A stretch of DNA of 64,000 nucleotides, taken from NCBI GenBank assembly GCA_013397115.1, contig VWZW01002539.1:124001-188000 (forward strand), given 5' to 3'. The translations under genes were made by a program, and so were the position numbers. The notes beneath the pieces are model-generated. The model ran no database searches, had not been told where the DNA came from, and saw nothing but the letters and a program-made list of their open reading frames with translations. Positions 35,431 to 46,585 of the stretch are shown one piece after another. Position 1 is the first letter of the stretch. Each line of letters opens with the position of its first letter. The stretch comes from Edolisoma coerulescens. Its lineage: Eukaryota; Chordata; Aves; Passeriformes; Campephagidae.

Positions 35431-38400
35431 GTGTCTAAGTAATACTTATAAGATGTATGCTTTGTGTGGTATTATGCCTGCAGGTTTTTTAAAGTATGGG
35501 GTTAGGGTTATAATCTCATGTAATTGAATAGTTGCCTCCTGATCCAGTTTGCATAGGGCAGTTTGATATAAGTATCTGTTGTGGTTGTTTAAATAAAAAT
35601 TGTATTTTCTGGCAAGGTGGCACTTTAAAAGATGTTTCTTCCTATTCACAATTCGTTCATAAAGTGACAACTGTTGGAGTCGCTGTGCTCCCCAGTCCAT
35701 GTTCTGGATTCTTGGAGAGAAGGGCTGCAGGTTGTCTGCTTAACAAGTGTGCACCTGCATTCCTCTCTGCCCTACGACGTGTTGTACCAGATGAGCACGT
35801 TCCAAGGGCTTACACCTTGTATTTTGATCTGCAATGCCTCGAGGTTGGTAGTGTCTGCAGGAAGGCCACATCCCGGCCTCTTTGCAGGCTGGGCTGGCTT
35901 TATGGATGTTCTTTGATAAAACAGCGTTGATTGAGTTCCACCTGTGCAGTCAGAGGCTACAATTCTACTTTAAATCCTTCCTCCTTTGAGTAGGTGAATG
36001 AACTGGGATCCCGTGAGTAGGAAGGTAAGGAATCAGTTATTTATTACTTTATTTCGTACCAGGGAGATGAGGAGGCAATATAAATAGCTGTTATCCATGA
36101 GGTGCTGTTCCAGGATGATCAAAGTGCAGCACAACAAAGGGGAAGTGTGTCACCAGCACACTCGGGGACGAGATGAATTTGGTTCACTCAGTGAGACTGT
36201 GCAGGCTGACAAAGCTTCTGGCTGGAGAGTTTGGTACTGCACACCTAAGGGTCAAGAGTTTCTAAATGCTTAACTCTGATAAAATTTAAGCTTTTTTTTT
36301 TCCAGCTCTTCTTGTTGTTTTTCCCCTTCCAAAGTTTTTGAATTGCCTATCATATTCTGGCTTCCCAGAAGCAGACACATTTTCAAGTAAGGCAATTCTT
36401 CTTGGTTTCTACAACTATAGTTGTTCTAACTAGATGCTGTAAAGGTGTAATCTGCAGGATTTTGGGGTTTTTTTGGTCACATTTATGGCTAAATCCATTA
36501 CCCTTTTTGTCTTCCTGAAGTTTTATCTTTTCACATTCCTTAAAAAAAACAATCCATGCATTGCCATGCTCAAACATCACACTTATTTCAACCCACTACG
36601 AAATATTTCTGTATTTCTGACTTCCTGTTTGTCCCTACTCTTAAAAATACAAGAATGATACTCTCTTAGTGCTCTTTGCACTCAGAAGACTGCCAAAACA
36701 GCCAAAGTCAGATTTTTCCTCTCGATTAGCGGTAACTGCATTGTTACAGGCAGTTTTTGTCTGATTCCCTAAATGTATGGTGTGACAAAAATTATTGACC
36801 CAAATCGTGTATGCCTTCCAGTGGAAATAAGATTATTTTGCTATAAACACATCTTGGCTTATTAGCAGGTTTGAGAAATATTTACAAATGAATTAAGGTG
36901 GGGTTGTATTCGGAAAAACAAATGTCCTTAACAGCATGGTACTTCACAGTGCTTCACTGAGGATTCCGGAACTGGTGTTTACTGGGAAACTGTACTAAAA
37001 TTCAGATACTGCATTACTTGAACATATCAATTACATTTATTACTTTGAAAAAAGTCAAGCACAGTTGTTTGGGGTTTTTTTCCTTCTTGATGGTTGGTGG
37101 ACAATCAATCTGTAATGTGCTGCCTGCGGTACTACATTACTCAGGACATTTGCCTTCTAGTCTCTGTCTAGAGGGCTTTTAAAAGTGTCGTTCAGTTTGA
37201 GCCAGCTATCTGAAGTTGCATCTCATAAATGTTATGTGTCATATGCATTGTGTGCATTGGGAATGCATGTGTGCTGAATTTTTTGTAATTGAATGAAAAA
37301 TTCTGATTTTCAAAGAGCAGTTGGAGGTTTTCTGCATTGAAATGTGCTGTGGCCTTTTTCTTAAAAAGGTGTTGCATACAAAAAAAAGTAATAATCCTAA
37401 AAATGCACAGCCATATGCACAGGTAACATGACCTTGGTAAGTAGACAGTGGGCTTTGAACTTCCATGATTGATTCAGTAGCTCTCCACTGGAGGCATAGA
37501 ATGCTGTGCAGATGGTTGGCATATGTGACAGGGTGCTTGCTTTTCTAAGTTACCCAATGTGAAGCAATTACAAGAGGGCTGCAGACCCACTGATTCTTGG
37601 GACCATGGCTTGAAAACCATGGGAAGTAGTGGTGTTAATGCAGGGGATCAGAATATTTTCTCCCACTTACTTGGTTTTATTGGATGTTTACCGAGCTTTT
37701 CTGAGAACTGAGTACAGGAAAAAAAAATCAATTTCTGTGAAATCTTGGAAAGTTTTCTTGTTGGTGTAATGATGTTCATAGTTATGCCACTTATAAATAA
37801 TGTATCCACATCCTTCCTTATGCCTTTCTTGATAACAGCAAAGTTTTAAGATCATCCTAAAATATTTTTAACTACTGATTCAAAAAGCATTCAGGAAGGT
37901 AAGGAATGTTACCCAAATTCATCAAGTTGTAAATGTGATTGAATACTTCTGGCATTTGTTGTTGGAAATGAAGTGAGGTGGGTGCTGGAGTATTTTGGAA
38001 ACAATCTCTAAAACAGCAATTACTGTAGACTGAAGAAATTGTCATTTGAGAAATGATAAGAAACCACTTACTAGCAATTGACATCTTAAATTCCCCCAAA
38101 GCTCTAAACTGAACTCCTACACAGAGTCTTTGGTGTGGAGATGAACTAGTTAGCAGAAACTGTGAGTAACTACAAGGAGAACATGCTTTTACTCAGTTCT
38201 GCTTGCCCTCCGTGATAAAGAACCAAACAGGTGTGCACAGTACATTAATTAAAATACCCTGGTAAACCTTGGAGGATGGGTAGAAAGTGAGACAGGGTGA
38301 ACTACTCTGACAGGTAACATCCCTTTTTGCCTCCTTCTCTTTCAGGGTAACTATTACGTATTACAGTTCTTTTGATAATGCCAACAGGCATTGAAATCTC

Positions 38401-40680
38401 ATTTCCATTGTTGGGTGGTTTTTTGGCTGTAGCTGGGGAGACTTTAGAGAACAGGGTCAAATTCCTGGCAGCTGGGGAGAAAAGTGGAGCTGAGGCATAC
38501 ATTGCTGCTGCAGGAAACTCAAGAAAGTTCAACACCTTTCTTTGATTTCTAAATTGTAGAGGTTCATGCAAGTTCTTTGTTGGGTATCTGCTGCAGAATC
38601 CTCATGTGAGGAGGATTTAGGCAATACATTCTTGACTCAAACTAATATGCTACCACCTATTATCATCTTCTCCATTAAAGCATTTTAGTTTTGTTGTGGA
38701 AAAAATACAATTAATAAAACCACAGTATAGAAGTATTTCTCTTCCTTACTGGCAGAGGAACATACATAAATTTATATGGAATACTTTCTCATTTACATTA
38801 TTTACTTGAAGAAAACTATATTTTAAAAAGGGTATTAAATACAAAAGGAGCTATTTGCAAAGTGCCAAAAAAAGAAGCCCTACTCAAATAGCCCTCGTGG
38901 ATAACACAATGGTTGTAATTTCACATTGGGTCTGGCACTGAAAATATAGCCACAAAATAGATTTGCTTAGTAAAAGATATATGTTTTCCCATTTATTTGT
39001 GCATTATGGAGAACTCATCCCAGCAGAGAGGGCTGTCCCAGAGCCTCTGCACCACTTAAGTCATACTGAACCCCTGGTTTAGGAACTTAAGGGGAATTGA
39101 AGTTGTGCCGAAAACTTAGGTGAGGTCTCCAAGCAGGTGTAAATTTAACTCTTAATCCATCTTTCACTGAAATTACTAGTATTGGCCTATTACTTTCCAC
39201 AAAAAAATTATTTGGTACCTAGCTATTTTTAATTTTTTTTTTGAACTTGGAGCAAGAAGCAAACATATGGAGGAGAAATACAGGTCATGTTTTAGAATTT
39301 GAACTTTAATCCCCGAGGATTTATTCTGTCTTTCTTTATAGTGCAAATAGAAAGTCTCTTCTGTGGAGGAAAGCTTTCTTGTAAAAATTGAAGCTTGCAT
39401 TTAGGTTATTAAAGAAAACTTGAAAATAGCCAAGAATAGCCTGTCAGTGTTAGTTTTCCAGGTTGAATACTTTTGCTACAAATAATAAAGTAACCTTTGC
39501 CTTCTATTTTAAAAAAAAGAGCATTCAGACAAGATTAAAATTTCATCGCTCTAAAAAGTTATTTCAGTCTCTCATGAGCATGGTTCGAATCAAGAATTAA
39601 TGTTCTAAATTAAGAACTGTATCCAAACAGAAGTTATTTGTGCCACTTGAAATGTTTAAAGCTAAATGTGTGCTAATATATTTGACCGAGTGGTGCCAAA
39701 AAACTGGCATAGTTCATATACCAGAACTGCTTGCCTACCACTGTGAGAAATGGCACCTCCACTAACTATAACTGGGAAAGGTTTAAGAAAAAACAACTAT
39801 TGTTTTTGTCAATCTACTCTTTTAGTCAGTTTGAAAACACTTCTTTTACAGTCGGTTTACTGTTTCCATCTAATGAAGCCTTATACAATTTATTCAAATT
39901 TTTCCACTGCTAGGAAAGAGAAAAAACCACCTAGAATGTGATTGTGAAATAGGAAGTACTAGAAAGAAAATGGGAAGGCAAGTATAATATCCAAATAGCT
40001 TTGCATTTCAAACTCATTTGCTAAAACCAAATAGTTTTGGAGTTTTTGCTAGTGCTTTAAATGATTTCCATGTCTAAATTATGTCAAAATGCTGGAGAGA
40101 AATTTGAAGACATCTAGTGGTTATTTTATGGAAGGCAATTGAGAAAATAGTTATGAAGTTTAGCTTGAAACATTGTTGATTTCAATACTGGCAGGATCAG
40201 GCCACAGGAATTCAGACACTTGAAAGCTGGCATGTTCTAGCTGGTAAGTTTGTAATCCCTCTCCTGAAGTGTGTTATCAGTAATTGCTGGTTTGAATGAA
40301 AAATTAGCAGAACAGTCCATGCAACTACTAAAACACTACACATTGTATATATGAATGGTTTGTGAGCAACAGAGAAAATGGGGAATTATTTGCTGTTTCA
40401 CTAAAAACTACTTATCACTGTGTTCTGTTATAGAACTGCAAGTGTTCTGCATTCTTTGTGCAAGATAAGTAACACACAGTTTTTACTGTCATTGTTGCAT
40501 CTCAGTGTTACCTTTGCATTCTGTTTTTTGCACATTTTCTCCAAAGGTGCCAAGCAGTTGTGCTGAATGGTCACATTGGTGTGTTCTTACATAGGCATCG
40601 TGGTTATGTACGTGTAAGCAAGACAACCACAGTCTGGCTCTTAATATTTAAACATCTTCACTGGGTTGGGTTGTTTTTTG

Positions 40681-40696
40681 TTTTTTTTTTTTTTTT
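40681..40696. repeat. T16 homopolymer
   Basis: A T-tract preceded by TTGTTTTTTG in intron 1. It could be the reverse-strand poly-A of an old retrocopy, but no body is recognised next to it. Confidence 0.9.
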
Positions 40697-42091
40697 GAGA
40701 AGTCTGCTGTGTACTTTGAAGATAATCACAATGAAGCAAAGGTGGGTACAATAAATTATTTAATATTCCCAGTGTATGAGTAGAATAGTGATTAGTGTTC
40801 TGTCAGTGTGGTTTGATGCATACAGCACAGGAAATACAGCAAGGTTCTCTTCAGCTCTGCTCGTGCCCTCCTGCATGACCTGGCTCAAGACATGTTGCTT
40901 CCTTGTGCCTGTGTTTTCTCAACCATCGATTGTCTATTTTTATTGCCTATTAATACTGAAAACTTCTTGCTCGAGGGACAGGTCTACTTTCTGTGCAGCA
41001 TTTAACAAATTGGGGCCAAAGAGTCTTTCTTAATTCCCCTGAAGCTCACAAGGTCTCATGAACTGCAGATTATGTGTGCTTGTATATAAGCAATGATAGA
41101 GGGGAGGACCACACCACCTTTTTTCTTTTTTTCTTCAATGTTTTGCCTGCCATTGCATTTTTATCCCCCTCTTAGCACTATCACTTCAAGATTCCTCTCC
41201 AATTTTGTCATCTGCTGATGAAGTCACCAGCCAAATTCAGCAGTCACTACTGTCGTGTTTTATAGAGGAAAGATTGGATTTGGCTGATAGAAGGGACTAA
41301 AAAATGGTTACTTCATATTCTACTATTCCTGTTCATGAACTCTGGGATAAATTACAGCTTTTTTGAGTGAAGGTTCATATCAAAGGATCATAGTGCAGTA
41401 AAGGAGGCATGCAGGTCATGAGGAATGGATGCAGTAACTCCTCAACATGCAGTGATTGCCACGGTGGGATAGAGACACTGCGTTGAGTTTAACTGTCTGC
41501 ATGGATCACTATGGATCATATCTGCTCCTGCAACTTCTAAACTACAGCCAGGGTCTTGTCCTTACAATCAGCTTTTGACAATGCCAATGCTTACTGAAGA
41601 CTGTTCATATGAATAGTCACAAGTGTTTGTTTCTTCCTGCAGTCCTTTCAAAATGACATCTTAATTGTACACGGCACTCATTGCTAATTTCCAGGAACCT
41701 CATTCGTGGCTCAGGACGTGTCTGGTGTCGGATATCTGCTGAGCTAATTCTGTGCTGTGAGAGTACTTGTGTTGGTCATAATACCCTTCTTGTCATGCAT
41801 TGTTAAATAGGACTGAGTGTCAACAAGCAAATTAATGTCAAGACACTGAGAGATTTTAAATAGGGCTAGAATACGTCAGCTCATGCGAAATGCTGGTTCT
41901 TCCACCCGTGTGTGTAACTGGGTGAGTAAAAGGAGCTAAATAGTTTCCTTGTTAGAAGAGGCATTTGGTAAAGGTCACTGAACACTGTTCTTTTTCCAGT
42001 TGAATTTGAATGGCTTTCCTGTTGCCCAAAGTAAAATACTTAAATGGTTTCAAGTCGAAAATGATGCTTTAACCAGTTTAGTTGAGGGGTG

Positions 42092-42109
42092 GTTGTTGTT
42101 GTTGTTGTT
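42092..42109. repeat. (GTT)6 microsatellite
   Basis: Six perfect GTT units in PDE5A intron 1. Confidence 0.95.
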
Positions 42110-42339
42110 AATCTAAAGAGCTTTCTGAGAATCACGCACTATGTTGGCAAGTCACTGAACCATCATCCAAGAGACATTAAAGGACAGGAATACATTACTC
42201 ATAATTATGCAGCTCCACATACAGTTCTGTTCAGTGTTTAAGTGCTTCATCAAGAGTGCAGATACCCAACAAGTAGTCAGTTCTTGTTAAACATAATTCA
42301 TGTGAAAGGTTTTACAGCTGTGTTCCACATTCTTCAATA

Positions 42340-42480
42340 ACCTCCATAAGAAACGTATGCTTATTTTACACAGTAAAAAGGCAAGAGGGTAAAAAATTGA
42401 TAATCTCACAGCTACAGTTTGAGAACAGGTATTAGAATTCAGAGTACATTGTTCTTACTGATTACTATTTCTACACCATT
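42340..42480 (+). mobile_element. Probable MIR-like SINE relic
   Basis: The sequence follows the order of the MIR core and tail: CTTATTTTACACAG (compare ATTTTACAGATGAGG), then GATAATCTCACAGCTAC (compare GGTCACACAGCTAG), then GGTATTAGAATTCAGAG (compare GGGATTCGAACCCAGG), then TTCTACACCATTA. Divergence is heavy and the 5' part is missing. Assigned from memory of the consensus. Confidence 0.4.
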
Positions 42481-45097
42481 AAGGCCTGGGGAAATCATAA
42501 CACAACACTGCAGAATAAATAAAATGACAGGTTTCAACTGATAAATCAAATTTCTGCTTTAGCTTTTGCTTTATGCATGAAGGGTACCAGATTGTTTCTC
42601 TGCCTTGCATCTTGTATTGACACATCCATGTACGTAAACTCAGTGTAAATCAGGAGAAGGGAAAATGATAGCTTTTTACATTCTCCTTTCCTCAGGAGTA
42701 AGTATGCAGTGTATCAGATTGCTTCTGCAAATTGCTGTCGCCCAACAACAGTACAGGCTCATGCCTGTGCATTTTCAAACGTGCCTCCAAACGTGTGCAT
42801 TTTCAATTACACAGCTTCTGGGCCTCATCACTCGTTGGAGAACACCCTCCATCTGGTACTATGTTATTACCGTGACTTTTCCATCTTACCTTCCATTAAT
42901 GCCAGTCCTCAGTGCTCAGAAACCAAGTCAGCACGCACATGAATCTGGGTCAAGCCACCAATCTTCTTTAAAGCTATCAAATATTCTACACCTACCTTCT
43001 TGTGTCTGAGGTTTAAATGCATCCAGCTGGCATTTGCAGGTTCTTTTCTGCAGCCTTAGTTCTAGATGGTAGTTTTGTTTTGGAGAAGCTAAAATTTCCA
43101 GGTAATTTTTTATTTCGAGGAGATCAGAGTAAAACAAAAAGGACCTATATATAACACATGTGCTGACAAGAGTTACCAGCACTGATTTTAGAGGTTGTAC
43201 TGTATTTGCATACAGACTTGTGCATCTTTAGCTTTTTAATTGCCATAAGGATATTTTTGGTCATTTTCATCAAGAATTTTTGTTCTTTCTCATTCAGTTA
43301 AATAAATGAAAATTCCAAGTGTTAAAAAATTCTAGCTTCTTATTTTGACTCTCACTGAAACAACTAATGCAAGTGCGACACTGTCCTATGCAAATCATAT
43401 TATGCATTGCAGTAATAAATGGTCACAGCCCCCACATTTAATGTTTATCCTGTTTAAGTACTGTAAAGTAATATTGTTAAATTCAAATTTCTAATAATAT
43501 ATTAATTGTTCTTTACTCTGCTTCACTGCAAGAAACACTTGGATGAGGTAACTCCACAAAAAATAGGTATCACTGCTTTAATAAAGGAGGATCATTGGTT
43601 TTTAACAATTCAGTTTTTTATAGCATGTTTCCCTACAGTTGAGGTCTACAAATGATATGTCATTGAAGAAAAAACTCTTTCAAACCTTCCCAACAGAAGT
43701 CAAATAAGTTTCCTTTTGTGGATGGCTTGCTATTAAAAATAATCTTGTTGGACTTCAGATTTTAATTGATCACTTTGCTTTGAATTAATGGTTAGTTGTG
43801 CTTGCAGTACTGCATCCTACAACAAAGATAAAGGTGTGCTATAAGAAAAATAAGATTATTGTACAGTGCTTTTTGTATGTAACGTACATCGATGCGTGTA
43901 ACTGATCAGTGGCTGACTAACCTGACTCAGTTCCATGGTTTCATTCAGCTTCACTCTCAGAATTCCTGTGGTCTGCTGAGCAAATAAAAAATATCCCAAA
44001 TTTAAAACATGACCACCATGAAAGGTTTCCAAAAGATCAGACTTGTTAATAGGATTTTTGCTGCTCCTAGGCTCGTATGTTATATAATACAGCAAAAACC
44101 CATTTCTTCTGAGAGCAGGGCATGTGCTGTGAAGAGTCCTCAACACTGAGTAAATGAAATAAAAAGCCCTGTGTTTAAAAAAACCCAACCAAACAAAAGA
44201 CAAAAAGAAACCTGAACAAAAACCCCTCAGATTTTGGACAAGAAAATATTATAGTGATGAAAAAAGTATATTTATGTTATGATGATATGCTGTATTTAGT
44301 GAGGACATTATTAGGGTTGGCTTTCTAATACTAAGTTAATTTGAGAAACACAGCTAAATACTAGAGATGCATGGCATTTTTTTAATTTGTGATGAACTGT
44401 TAAAAATACAGCTTTATGGTTATTTAGTATTTGGGCTTGAGTTAGACAATTAGTGTCATCTGCAAGGAAAGGAAATAGGAGAGATGCAGGAAAACAGTCT
44501 GTTATTTCACTATTTTGAAGGGGGTTGAATTGGAAATATTCATATTTCTTTGACGGTTTTTACACAAAACTTTTATGCTTTGAGTCCAACTAGCATTTTT
44601 TATTACCTTGGAGGGCAGAGGAAGTTAACTTAAAAACAATATTGGCAACAGAAAAATAGGAAGGGCTGCAGGTGATTGACAGAGAGAATTAAAGTTCAAA
44701 ATTATCTTTTTAGAGGTTAGAAAGAGAAAGTTTTGTCTTGAATATGTATATGTCTTATACAGAAATGGAATGGGAAGGACTGGAACTTTTCAGTCACAAA
44801 ATGACAGTGTAAACTTCTGTATTCTGAAAGCCACAGTGTAAGTGGTCCTCCTCTGCTCCATACAGGTATATCCTCTAGGCAAAACAGCTTCTTTTTTATG
44901 GGGCAGAAAATGTTAGTGCTTAATCTGGGTTAAGCGCTGCACAAAATTGGAGAATATTGATACAGAGGAGTCTAAAGGTGCATCAATGTCCTCTGTGTGA
45001 AAAGGTTTAGTTATCCTCTTCACAGTATCAGCTTCCAATACACGTTAGAGGATTTTCAGTTCACATCATTCACTGTATTTTTGGTTTTGTTTTACAG

Positions 45098-45680
45098 AGA
45101 AATGGTTAATGCATGGTTTGCTGAGAGAGTTCACACCATCCCAGTCTGCAAGGAGGGAACCAAGTCCCAGAGTGAAGCCTGTGCCTGTCACCAGCCTGCC
45201 TGTGCCGAGACCACCAACTCTGGGACACCAGCGAGGAAAATCTCCGCTTCTGAATTTGACAGACCCTTAAGGCCTATTTTTGTCAAGGACTCAGTAGGAG
45301 CAGTGAGCTTCCTCTCTGGCTCTGACAAGAAGGAACAGATGCCTCTGCAATCTCCAAGGATTGAGACCAGTGCAGGGGATCAGTGCTCAAGACTATTAGA
45401 ACTTGTCAAAGATATTTCTAGTCACTTAGATGTCACAGCGCTTTGCCATAAGATCTTCCTACACATCCACGAGCTGATCGCAGCCGATCGCTATTCCCTG
45501 TTCCTGGTGTGCGAGGACAGCTCGAACGAGAAGTTTCTAGTGAGCAGGCTGTTTGATGTGGCAGAAGGATCCACCCTGGAAGAAGCTTCCAACAACTGCA
45601 TTCGCCTGGAGTGGAACAAGGGCATTGTGGGTCACGTGGCAGCCATAGGGCAGCCTCTCAACATCAAGAATGCCTATGAG
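45098..45680 (+). CDS. PDE5A: PDE5A common exon 2 (phosphorylation site and first half of GAF-A; A3 start Met)
   Basis: Completes Arg35 and encodes residues 36-229. The acceptor is TTTACAG|AGA and the donor GAG|GTAAGC. The start, EMVNAWFAERVHTIPVCKEG, is near-identical to mammalian PDE5. Met37 (ATG 45102-45104, G at -3 and G at +4) is the position where human isoform A3 begins. RKISASEFDRPLRP contains Ser84 (codon 45243-45245), equivalent to the PKG/PKA-phosphorylated serine of mammalian PDE5 (Ser102 human, Ser92 bovine). A less conserved linker (about 99-128) follows. GAF-A then begins at about HLDVTALCHKIFLHIHELI and continues through RLEWNKGIVGHVAA. The segment at residues 55-78 is Cys- and Thr-rich and differs most from mammals. 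The frame stays open for 36 codons past the donor, but homology stops exactly at Glu229. Confidence 0.97.
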
Positions 45681-46374
45681 GTAAGCCAAGGAAATTTATC
45701 TTCAGCAGTTCTTGGAAAAAGAAGAAGCCACATTATCAGCTGCTGGAATATTGCCATTTTAGTGCCTGTATTTGGTGCTACATTGGCTTAAAGTGATCAA
45801 GATACAAACCCGACACCATGGTTTTGGTTATAATACCTGTATTACAGACACATGTGCATACAGAAACATGAAGCTAGGACTAAAAAAAACAGAGTTCTGT
45901 TGAGGTGATTATTCAGAGTTCAATATTGAGGTGAATAAATGAAGCAAGCCATCTCTGATAAAAGAAAAACCACTAAACGCATTCATGAAACCGTGTTCCT
46001 CTGCGGGCACATCTCTTTCAATTTCTGTACGTTTTTCTTGATGATAAAAGCTAAACTAGGGATGGTTAATCCGTGCACATATTTATTATAATGATGGTCT
46101 AATCTCAAAAAAAAAGGCTTCTCCTAGGGTTTGGGTTTGTTGTTCTTTATAGATGTTGTCTCCTATTGGCACTCGTGTTCCACACAAATGCTTTTTTTGT
46201 TGTTAATACACTGATAGTAACAACCTTATATAATTATTGGCTAGTAATGGAACATCTGTTATCCTGAGCAACAGTCAAATCAAATATTAAACTTTTCTTA
46301 ATCTATAAACCAAGGAAGAAAAAGAGCTGGTCTTTAGGCTAGTAGTCTAGTAATCGTATTTTTTCTTGTATCAG
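45681..46374 (+). other. PDE5A intron 2
   Basis: 694 bp, GTAAGC to TATCAG. The exon 2 frame continues open for 36 codons before TAA at about 45789-45791. Nothing else is recognised. Confidence 0.95.
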
Positions 46375-46464
46375 GATCCAAGGTTCAATGCAGAAGTTGA
46401 CCAGATCACAGGGTATAAGACTCAGAGCATTCTCTGTATGCCAATAAAGAATCACAGGGAAGAG
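46375..46464 (+). CDS. PDE5A: PDE5A exon 3 (GAF-A)
   Basis: Thirty codons, residues 230-259 (DPRFNAEVDQITGYKTQSIL..NHREE). The acceptor is TATCAG|GAT and the donor GAG|GTAAGT, phase 0 on both sides. The sequence is effectively identical to mammalian PDE5A and forms the central part of the GAF-A cGMP-binding fold. The SILCMPI strand leads into the next exon's VVGVAQAINK strand. Intron 2 before it is short (694 bp); intron 3 after it is long (6957 bp). Confidence 0.97.
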
Positions 46465-46569
46465 GTAAGTTGCAATCTTGGGATCACTTCATGTAATACT
46501 ACTTCCAGTCATGCTGATGCTTTAAACTTTCATTAGCTGGCAGTCGTCATCCTCCAGTATAAAACCATC

Positions 46570-46585
46570 TTTTTTTTTTTTTTTT
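46570..46585. repeat. T16 homopolymer
   Basis: A plain T-tract about 100 bp into intron 3. No adjacent element is recognised. Confidence 0.9.

Larger units (their letters stand above)
32571..45097 (+). other. PDE5A intron 1 (A1); intron from A2 runs 33577-45097
   Basis: The largest intron of the window (12.5 kb). It contains the rest of the CpG island, exon A2, the assembly gap, an AT-rich homeodomain-motif segment (about 35195-35430), a (GTT)6 tract, a T16 tract and a probable MIR-like relic (about 42340-42480). The remaining 34-45 kb is AT-rich sequence in which I see no further exon. Many short ORFs on both strands lack homology or splice context. Confidence 0.9.

Noticed and set aside
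37490..37505. CATAGAAT word resembling a reverse CR1 tail
   Set aside because: A single 8-mer with no adjacent element; expected by chance.
39575..39600. tRNA-like B box (GGTTCGAATC)
   Set aside because: No A box at the right distance and no acceptor-stem pairing is visible in the preceding 70 bases.
44997..45097. Upstream extension of the exon 2 open frame
   Set aside because: Starts with GTG. Homology to PDE5A begins exactly after the TTTACAG acceptor, and the upstream residues show no similarity.
45681..45791. Exon 2 frame continuing 36 codons into intron 2
   Set aside because: PDE5A homology stops at Glu229 at a consensus donor and resumes exactly in exon 3. No polyadenylation signal is evident to suggest a used truncated form.
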